From the NCBI GenBank assembly GCA_036620675.1, contig JAZHEE010000003.1: 64,000 bases of DNA, one strand, 5' to 3'. This document shows, in pieces, positions 44,157 to 53,702 of this stretch; the first letter of the stretch is position 1, and every line of letters begins with the position of its first letter. A program made the translations under genes and the position numbers. Below the pieces are notes generated by a model. The model searched no databases. It was not told the DNA's origin and saw nothing but the letters and a program-made list of their open reading frames with translations. The DNA is from Jejubacter sp036620675. GTDB lineage: Bacteria > Pseudomonadota > Gammaproteobacteria > Enterobacterales > Enterobacteriaceae.

Positions 44157-45710
44157 ATGAACGACTACCTGCTGTTCTTGCTGGGCGTCTTCCCGCTGCT
44201 GGTGATGATCGTCCTGATCCTGAAAGTGAAAACCCCTATCCATTACGCCGTTCTGGTCACCCTCGCCATTACTCTGGCCTTCGCCTGGCTGTTCTGGGAC
44301 ACCCCACTCCAGACCCTGGGTTCCGCCGTAGGCTATGGCATCGGTAAAGGGCTGTGGCCGATAATCATCGTGATTCTGGGCGCGATTTACAGCTATAACC
44401 TGATGCTCAAAACCGGCGGAATGGCGGTTCTGAAAGACGTCCTCGCCAGCATCAGCGACGACAAACGCATTCAGGTACTGCTAATTTCCTGGTGTTTCGG
44501 CGGCTTTCTGGAAGCGGCCGCCGGTTACGGCACTGCCGTGGCGATCCCCATCGGCATTCTGATTGCACTGGGCTTTAATCCGCTAAAGGCAGCTGTCGCT
44601 TCACTGGTGGCTAATACCGTTCCCACAGCCTTCGGCGCGGTGGGGATTCCAGTCTCGATACTGGCGGAGCAGGCCAGTTTGCCGGTCACCACTCTGAGCG
44701 GTGTGGTCATCACTCAGCTGGCGCTGTTCAATATTCTGCTGCCTTTTGTCATTGTCGCTATCATCGGTGGCGGTATTAAAGCCATTCGCGGCGTCTTTCT
44801 TATCACCCTGCTGTGCGGCGTCACCACCCTGATTCCTCAATACATTGTGGCGATTCATCTGGGCGCCGAGCTGCCCGCCTTTGCCGGTAGCCTGGTCAGC
44901 CTGATTGTCGTGGTGGCGATAGCGAAGAGTCGCAAGGCACCCACCGACTCCGCCTGGCGAATTGAAACCGCTGACGAGTCCAAAGAGCTGCACTACTCTG
45001 GCGCTCAGATCCTGCGGGCCTGCACTATCTACATTCTGATCTTTGTCTTCATTATGCTGTGCTCACCGCTGTTTCCGGGGCTAAAGGCCAGCGTGTCGCA
45101 GCTGGCCAGTACTTTCCATTTCCCGCTGGCTGGCAGCGGCTCACTGGCGCTGAAGGTAGAATGGATAGCCACTCCCGGGATACTGATTATTATCGCTTCA
45201 CTGCTGGGCGGCGCCATTCAGGGAGCCTCGGTGCCCACCATGTTTAGCGTCTTCTTCAGCACCGTGAAACAGCTTAAAAATTCGATTATCGCCATTACCG
45301 CTATTGTGGCGATGGCGACTGTGATGGACATCAGCGGCCTGATCGCTTCAATGGCACATACTATGGTGGATGTCACCGGCGGTGCTTATCTGTTTATCGC
45401 TCCCGTTATCGGAGCGGTCGGAACCTTCGTGACCGGCAGCGACACCAACGCTAACGTGCTGTTCGGTAAGCTTCAGGTGATGGCCGCCGATAAGCTGCAT
45501 GTCGATCCCAACTGGCTGGCAGCTGCGAATACCGCGGGCGCCACGGGCGGAAAAATGATTTCGCCACAGAGTATCGCCATTGCCGTCTCCGCCACCCGTA
45601 TGGATGGCCAGGGCGACAAGATTATGTCCGGCACCCTGAAGTACTGCTGTGCCTATATCGTCGGTCTGGGCCTTATAGTAGGTCTTGGCTGGTATCTGTT
45701 TATGGCCTGA
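44157..45710 (+). CDS. L-lactate permease (LctP/LldP family)
   Basis: Proton-linked lactate (and glycolate) importer of the inner membrane. 517 residues with about 12-14 hydrophobic helices; E. coli LldP (551) is longer. Family segments are GGFLEAAAGYGTAVAIPIGIL (of which LEAAAGYGTAVA is diagnostic), NTVPTAFGAVGIPV, and TGSDTNANVLFG with ATGGKMISPQSIAIA near the C-terminus. The start follows TAAGGAAG. It heads an operon with lutABC, which fixes lactate as the probable substrate. This operon separates epmB from yjeI, which are close in E. coli. Confidence 0.93.
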   Translation: MNDYLLFLLGVFPLLVMIVLILKVKTPIHYAVLVTLAITLAFAWLFWDTPLQTLGSAVGYGIGKGLWPIIIVILGAIYSYNLMLKTGGMAVLKDVLASISDDKRIQVLLISWCFGGFLEAAAGYGTAVAIPIGILIALGFNPLKAAVASLVANTVPTAFGAVGIPVSILAEQASLPVTTLSGVVITQLALFNILLPFVIVAIIGGGIKAIRGVFLITLLCGVTTLIPQYIVAIHLGAELPAFAGSLVSLIVVVAIAKSRKAPTDSAWRIETADESKELHYSGAQILRACTIYILIFVFIMLCSPLFPGLKASVSQLASTFHFPLAGSGSLALKVEWIATPGILIIIASLLGGAIQGASVPTMFSVFFSTVKQLKNSIIAITAIVAMATVMDISGLIASMAHTMVDVTGGAYLFIAPVIGAVGTFVTGSDTNANVLFGKLQVMAADKLHVDPNWLAAANTAGATGGKMISPQSIAIAVSATRMDGQGDKIMSGTLKYCCAYIVGLGLIVGLGWYLFMA

Positions 45711-45758
45711 AGCCGCTAAAAAATAAGATTAAATTGCATAAGCAATGGGAGAAATGTC

Positions 45759-46478
45759 GTGAATGTTAACTTTTTTGTCACCTGTATCGGTGACGCCCTG
45801 AAGTCGCGCATGGCGCGTGACTCAGTTCTGCTGCTTGAGCAGTTAGGCTGTAACGTTAACTTCCCGGAAAAGCAGGGCTGCTGTGGGCAGCCCGCCATCA
45901 ATGGTGGCTACATTAAAGACGCGATTCCGGGAATGAAAACGTTAATCGCCGCGCTGGAAGAGAACGACGATCCCATCATTTCCCCTGCCGGCTCCTGTAC
46001 CTATGCCATTAAAGGCTATGCCCAGTGGCTGGACGGGGAACCTGAATGGGCCGAGCGTGCCCGACGCGTAGCCGATCGGATGTTCGATCTGACCACCTTT
46101 ATCGTTAAAGAGTTAGGGGTCACCAATGTGGGCGCCCGGCTGCCCGGTAAAGCGGTCTATCACCCCTCCTGCAGCCTGTTTCGTAAAATGGGAGTGAAAG
46201 ATGAACCCCTGGCTCTTCTGAATCACGTAGAGGGGCTGGAGCTGCTGCCGTTCGATGCCCAGGAAACCTGCTGCGGCTTTGGCGGCACCTTCTCGGTTAA
46301 GATGGCGGAGATCTCCGGCGAAATGGTGAAGGAGAAGGTCGCCCATATGATGGAAGTACAGCCCGACTATCTGATCGGCGCCGACGTTAGCTGCCTGATT
46401 AATATCGGCGGCCGTATGCAGCGCGAAGGCCAGCCGGTGAAAGTGATGCATATCGCCGAAGTTCTGATGAGTCGTTAA
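45759..46478 (+). CDS. lutA: LutA (YkgE), L-lactate oxidation iron-sulfur subunit
   Basis: Subunit of the LutABC L-lactate dehydrogenase complex that oxidises lactate to pyruvate. 239 residues with two cysteine-rich CCG domains: KQGCCGQPAINGG (about 33-46) and ETCCGFGGTFSVK (about 168-181), which bind non-cubane iron-sulfur clusters as in GlpC/HdrB proteins. 48 bases after lctP and 9 before lutB. In E. coli K-12 the homologue is ykgE, at a different locus. Confidence 0.93.
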   Translation: MNVNFFVTCIGDALKSRMARDSVLLLEQLGCNVNFPEKQGCCGQPAINGGYIKDAIPGMKTLIAALEENDDPIISPAGSCTYAIKGYAQWLDGEPEWAERARRVADRMFDLTTFIVKELGVTNVGARLPGKAVYHPSCSLFRKMGVKDEPLALLNHVEGLELLPFDAQETCCGFGGTFSVKMAEISGEMVKEKVAHMMEVQPDYLIGADVSCLINIGGRMQREGQPVKVMHIAEVLMSR

Positions 46479-46487
46479 GGAGACGCT

Positions 46488-47909
46488 ATGTACCTGAAAA
46501 CCAGCGACCTCAACTTTAAGGATCGCATTCGCGAAGAGATTAACGACCCCATCATGCGCCATGCGGTGGCCAAAGCGCAGGAGACCATCGGCGCCAATCG
46601 CCAGAAAATGGTAGACGAGCTTGGCCACTGGGAAGCCTGGCGCGAACGGGCGGAACAGATTCGTAATCACGTGCTGGCAAACCTGGATGCTTACCTGTAT
46701 CAGCTTTCAGAAAAAGTCACCGCCAACGGCGGTCATGTATTCTTCGCCAGTACCAAAGAAGAGGCTACCGACTATATCGTTAGGGTCGCCCGGGAACAGA
46801 ACGCGCGCAAGGTCGTGAAAGCGAAATCGATGGTCACCGAAGAGATCGGTATGAACCACGCGCTGAACGAAGCGGGCGTCGAGGTGCTGGAAACCGATCT
46901 GGCGGAATACATCCTGCAGTTGGATCACGATGCACCATCGCATATTGTGGTTCCCGCCATCCATAAAGATCGCCAGCAAATCCGCCGGGTGCTGAACGAA
47001 AAGCTGGGCTATGACGGCCCGGATACTCCGGAAGCGATGACGCTGTTTATCCGCCGCAGGATCCGTGAGGATTTTCTGAGCGCCGACATCGGCGTGACCG
47101 GCTGTAACTTCGCCGTGGCCGAAACCGGCTCTGTTTGCCTGGTCACCAACGAGGGCAACGCACGTATGTCCACCACGCTGCCGAAGACCCATATCGCGGT
47201 GATGGGGATGGAGCGTATCGCCCCCACCTTCAAAGAGGTGGATGTGCTGATTACCATGCTGGCGCGCAGCGCGGTCGGTGCCCGCCTGACCGGCTACAAT
47301 ACCTGGCTAACCGGCCCCCGGGAAGCGGGCGACGTCGACGGCCCGGAAAACTTTCACCTGGTGATTGTCGATAATGGTCGTTCAAAGGCGCTGGGCACCC
47401 AGTTCCAGGACATCCTGCGCTGCATCCGCTGTGGCGCCTGTATGAATACATGCCCGGCCTATCGTCATATTGGCGGCCACGGCTACGGCTCTATCTACCC
47501 CGGCCCGGTCGGCGCCGTTATTTCACCGCTGCTGGGGGGCTACGAGGATTTTAAAGATCTCCCCTATGCCTGTTCGCTGTGTACCGCCTGCGACAGCGTC
47601 TGCCCGGTGAAGATACCGCTCTCTAAGCTTATCCTGCGCCATCGCCGCGTCATGGCGGAAAGCGGCATGACGCCGAAAGCGGAACAGCGCGCCACCCGGA
47701 TGTTCACTATGGCCAACAGCCATCCTGGCCTGTGGAAGGTGGGTATGGTGGCTGGTGCAAAAGCGGCAAGCTGGTTCATTAAGGGCGGCAAAGCCCCGAT
47801 TAATTCCGGCGTCATCGCCGATTGGACCGAAGCGAGGGATCTTCCGCAAGCGGACGGCGAAAGCTTCCGCAGCTGGTTTAAGAAACACAAAAAGCAGGGG
47901 AGTAAATAA
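46488..47909 (+). CDS. lutB: LutB (YkgF), lactate oxidation ferredoxin-type subunit
   Basis: Central subunit of the LutABC complex. 473 residues. An N-terminal LUD domain (about 60-290) includes VTGCNFAVAETGSVCLVTNEGN (of which AETGSVCLVTNEGN is diagnostic). Two 4Fe-4S motifs follow: CIRCGACMNTCPAY (about 309-322) and CSLCTACDSVCPVKIPL (about 359-375). The stop codon shares its last base with the lutC start. Confidence 0.94.
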   Translation: MYLKTSDLNFKDRIREEINDPIMRHAVAKAQETIGANRQKMVDELGHWEAWRERAEQIRNHVLANLDAYLYQLSEKVTANGGHVFFASTKEEATDYIVRVAREQNARKVVKAKSMVTEEIGMNHALNEAGVEVLETDLAEYILQLDHDAPSHIVVPAIHKDRQQIRRVLNEKLGYDGPDTPEAMTLFIRRRIREDFLSADIGVTGCNFAVAETGSVCLVTNEGNARMSTTLPKTHIAVMGMERIAPTFKEVDVLITMLARSAVGARLTGYNTWLTGPREAGDVDGPENFHLVIVDNGRSKALGTQFQDILRCIRCGACMNTCPAYRHIGGHGYGSIYPGPVGAVISPLLGGYEDFKDLPYACSLCTACDSVCPVKIPLSKLILRHRRVMAESGMTPKAEQRATRMFTMANSHPGLWKVGMVAGAKAASWFIKGGKAPINSGVIADWTEARDLPQADGESFRSWFKKHKKQGSK

Positions 47910-48604
47910 TGGAAAATCGCGATGCTTTTCTGGCTAATATTGCCAGCCAGCTCGGACGTGAAGTTCGCACAACACCGGAAGCGCCCCCTGAGCCGGTGAA
48001 TGACTATGCCACCACGCGCCTGACGGAACTGGATGCTCAACAGCGCTGCGACGCATTTATTCAGTTTGCCTCCGAAGCCATGCTGGTCAGTTGTGAAATG
48101 ACCAGCGAAACTGAGGTCGCCGATGCCGCGCTACGCCTGTGCGAAGAATATGGCGGCGCGCCGGTCGTAGTCAGCGGCGACGAGCGCCTGAAAGCGCTTG
48201 GCGTCACGCAGCGCCTGACCGAAGCGCTTCAGGCTGATGTCTGGGAACCCGCTGCCGGCGAACAGAACATCCGGCGGGCGGAACGGGCGAAGGTCGGGGT
48301 GGTCTATGCTGAATACGGACTAACCGAATCCGGCGGCGTAGTGCTGTTTTCCGCGCCGGAGCGCGGGCGCTCCATCAGCCTGCTGCCGGAATCGTCCATC
48401 TTTATTCTGCGCAAAAGCACCATTCTGCCGAGGGTGGCGCAACTGGCGGAAACGCTGCACCAGAAGGCGATGCAGGGCGAACGTATGCCGTCCTGCATCA
48501 ATCTGATTAGCGGCCCCAGCTCCACGGCGGACATTGAGCTGATTAAGGTTGTCGGCGTTCACGGCCCGGTAAACGCGGCTTATCTGATTATTGATGACTG
48601 CTAA
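47909..48604 (+). CDS. lutC: LutC (YkgG), LUD-domain subunit
   Basis: Third subunit of the lactate oxidation complex; 231 residues. LUD/DUF162 fold with VGVVYAEYGLTESGGVVLFS (of which YGLTESGGVV is diagnostic) and SGPSSTADIELIKVVGVHGP at the C-terminus. Overlaps lutB by one base. A strong terminator follows. Confidence 0.94.
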   Translation: MENRDAFLANIASQLGREVRTTPEAPPEPVNDYATTRLTELDAQQRCDAFIQFASEAMLVSCEMTSETEVADAALRLCEEYGGAPVVVSGDERLKALGVTQRLTEALQADVWEPAAGEQNIRRAERAKVGVVYAEYGLTESGGVVLFSAPERGRSISLLPESSIFILRKSTILPRVAQLAETLHQKAMQGERMPSCINLISGPSSTADIELIKVVGVHGPVNAAYLIIDDC

Positions 48605-48634
48605 CTGAAGCTGTTAGCAGGAGGCTGAAAAATT

Positions 48635-48661
48635 AAGGGCCATGGATTCATGGCCCTTTTC
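48635..48661. terminator. Terminator of the lctP-lutABC operon
   Basis: AAGGGCCATG - GATT - CATGGCCCTTTTC. The flanking A and T runs make it bidirectional, so it may also serve yjeI. Confidence 0.85.
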
Positions 48662-48675
48662 ATCATCATCCGCAA

Positions 48676-49029
48676 TCAGTTCGGGCATTTATAGACCTGG
48701 CCCGTCATCTTGCTGGCGGTAGGCACAAAGCTGGAAAGCAGGTTCTGATCCGGGCTGCTGACGCCATACAGCACGTTACCGCCCATGGCCGCGGCCTGAT
48801 TACGCAGATCGTTGGCCGCGCTACGCATAGAGCCGCCTTCACCGCCTCCGGGGCCGGAAAGCCAGTTATTCTGCTCGCCGGTTGCGGTCCCCAGCAATTG
48901 ACACTCGCTACCCGGTTGCTCCTGAACAAAACGAACGCTCTCACCAGCCGTAGACAGCGATTTGCTGGTGCTACAGCCTGCCAGCAGCAGTGCCGCCACA
49001 ACCATTCCTGCAGAAAGTTTTACGCGCAT
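48676..49029 (-). CDS. yjeI: YjeI, DUF4156 lipoprotein
   Basis: 117-residue lipoprotein of unknown function, the E. coli length. The start MRVKLSAGMVVAALLLAGC at 49029 gives a lipobox LAGC with Cys19. The body SECQLLGTATGEQNNWLSG, NDLRNQAAAMGGNVLYGVSS and the end GQVYKCPN are conserved. It follows groEL, as in E. coli; the groEL terminator separates them. Confidence 0.93.
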   Translation of the reverse strand: MRVKLSAGMVVAALLLAGCSTSKSLSTAGESVRFVQEQPGSECQLLGTATGEQNNWLSGPGGGEGGSMRSAANDLRNQAAAMGGNVLYGVSSPDQNLLSSFVPTASKMTGQVYKCPN

Positions 49030-49146
49030 GTTTTTCCTCATTATTAAAAAATCAGACACTGGCAGTCGGTATGTCCTTATACCACGCTCTGTTACAAAAT
49101 TATACACAGGCCCACGAACTGTGATGATGACAGTGATGACGCCAAT

Positions 49147-49175
49147 AAAAAACCCCCGGCCAAAGCCAGGGGTCT
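49147..49175 (-). terminator. groESL terminator
   Basis: Minus strand ACCCCTGGC - TTT - GGCCGGGGGT followed by TTTTTATTG. About 30 bases past groEL. Confidence 0.85.
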
Positions 49176-49206
49176 TTATCACACGGGTTTGCGCAATAAG
49201 CGCGGC

Positions 49207-50853
49207 TTACATCATGCCGCCCATACCACCCATACCACCCATGCCGCCAGCTGCGCCTAAGTCAGCTTTATCTTCTTTCGGCAGGTCAGTCACCATGCAC
49301 TCGGTGGTGATCATCAGACCAGCAACGGAAGAAGCGTACTGCAGGGCAGAACGGGTAACCTTGGTCGGATCCAGAATACCGAAGTCGATCATGTTGCCGT
49401 ACTCTTCGGTAGCCGCGTTGTAACCGTAGTTACCGTCGCCCGCTTTCACGTTGTTAGCAACCACAGACGGCTCTTCACCGGCGTTGGAAACGATCTGACG
49501 CAGCGGAGCTTCCATTGCGCGCAGAGCGACCTTGATACCAACATTCTGCTCTTCGTTCTGACCGGTCAGACCAGCCAGCTTCGCTGCCACACGTACCAGC
49601 GCTACGCCACCACCGGCGACCACGCCTTCTTCTACTGCAGCGCGGGTCGCGTGCAGCGCATCTTCAACGCGGGCTTTCTTCTCTTTCATTTCAACTTCAG
49701 TTGCCGCGCCAACTTTGATAACGGCTACGCCGCCAGCCAGTTTCGCCACGCGCTCCTGCAGTTTTTCGCGATCGTAGTCGGAAGTCGCTTCTTCGATCTG
49801 CTGACGAATCTGGGTAACACGCCCCTGGATTGCTGCTTCTTCACCAGTACCGTCGATGATAGTCGTGGTGTCTTTGTTGATAGCTACGCGTTTCGCCTGA
49901 CCCAGATCTTCCAGGGTCGCTTTTTCCAGTTCCATACCGATCTCTTCAGAGATAACGGTACCGCCAGTCAGGACAGCGATATCCTGCAGCATGGCTTTAC
50001 GACGGTCACCGAAGCCCGGTGCCTTAACAGCAGCCACTTTCACGATGCCGCGCATGGTGTTCACCACCAGGGTCGCCAGCGCTTCGCCTTCAACGTCTTC
50101 AGCAACGATCAGCAGCGGCTTGCCGGCTTTCGCTACGGCTTCCAGCAGCGGCAGCAGTTCGCGGATGTTGGAGATTTTCTTGTCAGCCAGCAGGATGAAC
50201 GGGTTTTCCAGCTCAACGGTACCGGTTTCCGGTTTGTTGATGAAGTACGGAGACAGGTAGCCACGGTCGAACTGCATACCTTCAACCACGTCCAGCTCGT
50301 CCTGCAGACCGGTGCCTTCCTCTACGGTAATAACCCCCTCTTTGCCTACTTTTTCCATCGCTTCGGCGATCAGTTTGCCGACGGTTTCGTCAGAGTTAGC
50401 AGAGATGGTACCAACCTGAGCAATGGCTTTGGAGTCAGAGCAAGGTACAGACAGCGCTTTCAGCTCTTCAACGGCTGCGATAACGGCTTTATCGATACCG
50501 CGCTTCAGATCCATCGGGTTCATGCCCGCAGCAACGGCTTTCAGGCCTTCGCTAACGATAGCCTGCGCCAGCACGGTCGCGGTGGTGGTGCCGTCGCCTG
50601 CAGCGTCGTTCGCTTTAGAGGCCACTTCTTTCACCATCTGCGCGCCCATATTTTCGAACTTGTCTTCCAGTTCGATTTCACGCGCAACGGAAACGCCATC
50701 TTTAGTGATGGTCGGCGCGCCGAAGGACTTGTCCAGCACAACGTTACGGCCTTTCGGGCCCAGAGTGACTTTTACTGCGTCTGCCAGTACGTTAACGCCG
50801 CGCAGCATTTTGGTGCGTGCGTCATTACCGAATTTTACGTCTTTAGCTGCCAT
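49207..50853 (-). CDS. groEL: GroEL, 60-kDa chaperonin
   Basis: Tetradecameric ATP-driven folding chamber. 548 residues, ending in the flexible Gly-Gly-Met repeat tail (GGMGGMGGMGGMM). ATP-site segments are VTLGPKGRNV (about 29-38), AAGDGTTTATVLA with D87, and catalytic D398 in the VEDALHATRAAVEEG region. 49 bases after groES. Confidence 0.98.
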   Translation of the reverse strand: MAAKDVKFGNDARTKMLRGVNVLADAVKVTLGPKGRNVVLDKSFGAPTITKDGVSVAREIELEDKFENMGAQMVKEVASKANDAAGDGTTTATVLAQAIVSEGLKAVAAGMNPMDLKRGIDKAVIAAVEELKALSVPCSDSKAIAQVGTISANSDETVGKLIAEAMEKVGKEGVITVEEGTGLQDELDVVEGMQFDRGYLSPYFINKPETGTVELENPFILLADKKISNIRELLPLLEAVAKAGKPLLIVAEDVEGEALATLVVNTMRGIVKVAAVKAPGFGDRRKAMLQDIAVLTGGTVISEEIGMELEKATLEDLGQAKRVAINKDTTTIIDGTGEEAAIQGRVTQIRQQIEEATSDYDREKLQERVAKLAGGVAVIKVGAATEVEMKEKKARVEDALHATRAAVEEGVVAGGGVALVRVAAKLAGLTGQNEEQNVGIKVALRAMEAPLRQIVSNAGEEPSVVANNVKAGDGNYGYNAATEEYGNMIDFGILDPTKVTRSALQYASSVAGLMITTECMVTDLPKEDKADLGAAGGMGGMGGMGGMM

Positions 50854-50902
50854 TTGTTCTTTCCCTTAAATTCGTACGTTCTTAGTTACTTCACGTGTGA
50901 GA

Positions 50903-51196
50903 TTAAGCTTCAACAATCGCCAGAATGTCGCCTTCGGACATAATCAGCACTTCTTCATTGTCGATCTTCTCAGCTTTAACACCGTAGCCATCGTTGAAAA
51001 TCACGATGTCGCCAACTTTCACGTCCAGCGGCTTCACTTCGCCATTTTCAAGGATGCGGCCATTGCCTACAGCCAGCACTTCGCCACGGGTGGATTTACC
51101 CGCCGCAGAGCCGGTAAGAACGATGCCGCCAGCAGATTTGGATTCAACTTCTTTACGCTTGACGATCACACGATCATGCAATGGACGAATTTTCAT
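50903..51196 (-). CDS. groES: GroES, 10-kDa co-chaperonin
   Basis: Heptameric lid of GroEL. 97 residues. KIRPLHDRVIVKRKE at the start, the mobile GroEL-binding loop ESKSAGGIVLTGSAA (about 18-33), and the roof hairpin LENGEVKPLDVKVGDI. Driven by a sigma-32 promoter. Confidence 0.98.
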   Translation of the reverse strand: MKIRPLHDRVIVKRKEVESKSAGGIVLTGSAAGKSTRGEVLAVGNGRILENGEVKPLDVKVGDIVIFNDGYGVKAEKIDNEEVLIMSEGDILAIVEA

Positions 51197-51274
51197 TGAT
51201 AGCTCTCCTATGAGAAAGTCCGTATCAGTTTAGGGTTACGCCAGGATCGTTATCGCCCCTGGCTGGTGACGAGA

Positions 51275-51304
51275 GAGATGGGGGTCTCCCAATTCCCCTT
51301 CAAG
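51275..51304 (-). promoter_or_regulatory. groESL sigma-32 heat-shock promoter
   Basis: Minus strand CTTGAAGG (-35), about 13 bases, CCCCATCTC (-10), very close to the E. coli groE promoter. It lies just downstream of the fxsA stop. Confidence 0.88.
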
Positions 51305-51331
51305 GGGGAAAATGAAAAATTTTTTGTTTTT

Positions 51332-51808
51332 TTATCGCTCGTCGCGATCGCGCTCTTCCAGCGACTTCGGCGATTCATCTTTGCGCTGGAACTCTCCATC
51401 GAAGGTCTGGCCCCCGCCAGCCCCCTGGCCGAAACCGCCGCCAGGCGTACGGGTAAAACGCAAATGAGGAAGCAGGCGCACGGTCAGCAGCTTCTGCACC
51501 GGCGGCAGCAGCAACAGCAGTCCCAGAAAATCGGTAAAGAAGCCAGGTAAAAGGAGCAACATGCCAGCGATAATCAGCGACGCGCTCTTAATCATTTCTG
51601 CTGCCGGATTCTCTCCTTCCGATATTTTCTGCTGCATCAGAATGAAGTTTTTAAAGCCCTGATTACGCACCAGCGACATACCGATCACCGAAGTGAAGAT
51701 CACCAGCACCAGGGTTAACAGCACGCCTATCACCTGGGCGACCTGAATGAAAATGGACATCTCTAAGTAGACGTAGAGGAAGATGGCGATTAACGGTATC
51801 CAGCGCAC
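51332..51808 (-). CDS. fxsA: FxsA, inner-membrane protein affecting F exclusion of phage T7
   Basis: Membrane protein whose overproduction relieves F-plasmid exclusion of T7 in E. coli; its normal role is unknown. GTG start at 51808 after AGGAG, giving 158 residues as in E. coli. Two to three hydrophobic helices (about 3-50 and 78-100) with VIFTSVIGMSLVRNQGFKNF and PGFFTDFLGLLLLLPPVQ. The C-terminal tail is Gly-rich then charged. Confidence 0.94.
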   Translation of the reverse strand: MRWIPLIAIFLYVYLEMSIFIQVAQVIGVLLTLVLVIFTSVIGMSLVRNQGFKNFILMQQKISEGENPAAEMIKSASLIIAGMLLLLPGFFTDFLGLLLLLPPVQKLLTVRLLPHLRFTRTPGGGFGQGAGGGQTFDGEFQRKDESPKSLEERDRDER

Positions 51809-51994
51809 CCGCAGCTCCTGTAAGTAGCGGCGGCCGCAATAATGCGACCGCGGGAAAATGGGCCTGACGGCATTCACCAGAGATGGCGACGCCTTAGTCA
51901 AAAATCAATCCTCCGTCTCTCGATTTTTACGCTAAATTTTCAGGCAGTGACATGACTCACATATTAGGAAATCTGATGAAGCGGCGCCCATAAT

Positions 51995-52012
51995 AAGTGA
52001 TCCAGCTTACGG
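51995..52012. promoter_or_regulatory. Candidate CRP-like site upstream of aspA
   Basis: AAGTGATCCAGCTTACGG has a good left half (GTGA) and a poor right half. It lies about 140 bases before aspA. CRP control of aspA is known in E. coli. Confidence 0.3.
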
Positions 52013-52148
52013 CTTTTTGGCCGAAGCAGCATATGATCATGGCAACCTGGCCGTATATGGAAATAATCATCGGCCGAATAGCTATATAACCACAGATCCT
52101 GTATGAGTTCTTAACAATTCATCCTGCAGCTTGCATAAGAAGGTTCAT

Positions 52149-53585
52149 ATGTTAAACAACATTCGTATCGAAGAAGATTTGTTGGGTACCAGGGAAGTTC
52201 CGGCAGAGGCCTACTACGGTATCCATACTCTGAGAGCGATTGAAAACTTCTATATCAGTAACAACAAAATCAGCGACATCCCTGAGTTTGTGCGCGGTAT
52301 GGTGATGGTCAAAAAGGCCGCCGCGCTGGCGAATAAAGAGTTGCAGACCATTCCGCGCAGCGTTGCCGACAGCATCATTGCCGCCTGCGACGAAGTGCTG
52401 AATAACGGTAAATGCATGGATCAGTTCCCGGTGGACGTCTACCAGGGCGGCGCTGGTACCTCTGTTAACATGAACACCAATGAAGTATTGGCCAACATCG
52501 GCCTTGAGCTAATGGGCCATCAGAAAGGAGAGTATCAGTACCTCAATCCCAACGACCACGTGAACAAATGCCAGTCCACCAACGACGCCTACCCCACGGG
52601 TTTCCGTATCGCGGTGTATACCTCCATTGTGAAACTGGTCGATGCTATTAACCAACTGGGCGAAGGCTTCCAGCGTAAAGGTGTTGAGTTCGAAGGCGTG
52701 CTGAAAATGGGCCGCACCCAGCTGCAGGACGCCGTTCCCATGACCCTGGGCCAGGAATTCCACGCCTTCCAGGTACTGCTGAACGAAGAAACCAAAAACC
52801 TGCTGCGTACCGCCGAGCTGCTGCTTGAAGTCAACCTTGGCGCTACGGCTATCGGCACCCGCCTCAACACCCCGGACGGCTACCAGCAGCTGGCGGTACA
52901 GAAACTGGCGGAAGTCAGCAACCTACCAGTAGTTGCGGCAGAGGATCTGATCGAAGCCACCTCCGACTGCGGCGCCTACGTTATGGTACACAGCTCCCTG
53001 AAGCGTCTGGCGGTGAAGCTTTCCAAGATTTGTAACGATCTACGCCTGCTCTCTTCTGGCCCGCGCGCAGGCCTTAACGAAATCAATTTGCCGGAGCTGC
53101 AGGCGGGTTCTTCTATTATGCCAGCCAAAGTTAACCCCGTTGTGCCGGAAGTAGTCAATCAGGTCTGCTTCAAAGTCATCGGCAACGACAGTACGGTGAC
53201 TATGGCGGCGGAAGCCGGCCAGCTACAGCTGAACGTAATGGAACCGGTAATCGGTCAGGCGCTGTTCGAATCCATCCATATTCTGACCAATGCCTGCTAC
53301 AATTTGCTGGAAAAAACCGTGAATGGCATTACCGCGAATAAAGAGGTATGTGAAAGCTATGTCTATAACTCTATCGGCATCGTCACCTACCTGAACCCGT
53401 ATATTGGCCATCACAATGGCGATATCGTCGGGAAAATCTGCGCGGAAACCGGCAAGAGCGTGCGCGAAGTGGTTCTGGAGCGCGGCCTGCTGAGTGAAGC
53501 GGAACTGGACGATATCTTTTCGGTGCAGAACCTGATGCACCCCGCTTATAAAGCTAAACGCTATACCGATGAAAGCGAACAATAA
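52149..53585 (+). CDS. aspA: Aspartate ammonia-lyase
   Basis: Converts L-aspartate to fumarate and ammonia. The start MLNNIRIEEDLLGTREVP at 52149 gives 478 residues, equal to E. coli. Fumarase/aspartase superfamily segments are GGAGTSVNMNTNEV, KCQSTNDAYPTGF, and the mobile-loop signature GSSIMPAKVNPVVPE with the catalytic serine. Followed by dcuA, the C4-dicarboxylate antiporter, so fumarate produced here can be exchanged or reduced by FrdABCD. Confidence 0.98.
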   Translation: MLNNIRIEEDLLGTREVPAEAYYGIHTLRAIENFYISNNKISDIPEFVRGMVMVKKAAALANKELQTIPRSVADSIIAACDEVLNNGKCMDQFPVDVYQGGAGTSVNMNTNEVLANIGLELMGHQKGEYQYLNPNDHVNKCQSTNDAYPTGFRIAVYTSIVKLVDAINQLGEGFQRKGVEFEGVLKMGRTQLQDAVPMTLGQEFHAFQVLLNEETKNLLRTAELLLEVNLGATAIGTRLNTPDGYQQLAVQKLAEVSNLPVVAAEDLIEATSDCGAYVMVHSSLKRLAVKLSKICNDLRLLSSGPRAGLNEINLPELQAGSSIMPAKVNPVVPEVVNQVCFKVIGNDSTVTMAAEAGQLQLNVMEPVIGQALFESIHILTNACYNLLEKTVNGITANKEVCESYVYNSIGIVTYLNPYIGHHNGDIVGKICAETGKSVREVVLERGLLSEAELDDIFSVQNLMHPAYKAKRYTDESEQ

Positions 53586-53606
53586 GACCAAACCGGGTTA
53601 GCAACG

Positions 53607-53638
53607 AAAGGCACGTCCATTGTGACGTGCCTTTTTTC
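53607..53638 (+). terminator. aspA terminator
   Basis: AAAGGCACGTC - CATTGT - GACGTGCCTTTTTTCTTTT. Strong and classical; dcuA 65 bases on would need read-through or its own promoter. Confidence 0.9.
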
Positions 53639-53702
53639 TTTTATGCTTCTACGAATACACAACAATTTATTTTCAACTTAGCAATCTTGTAAGGAAACCA
53701 TC

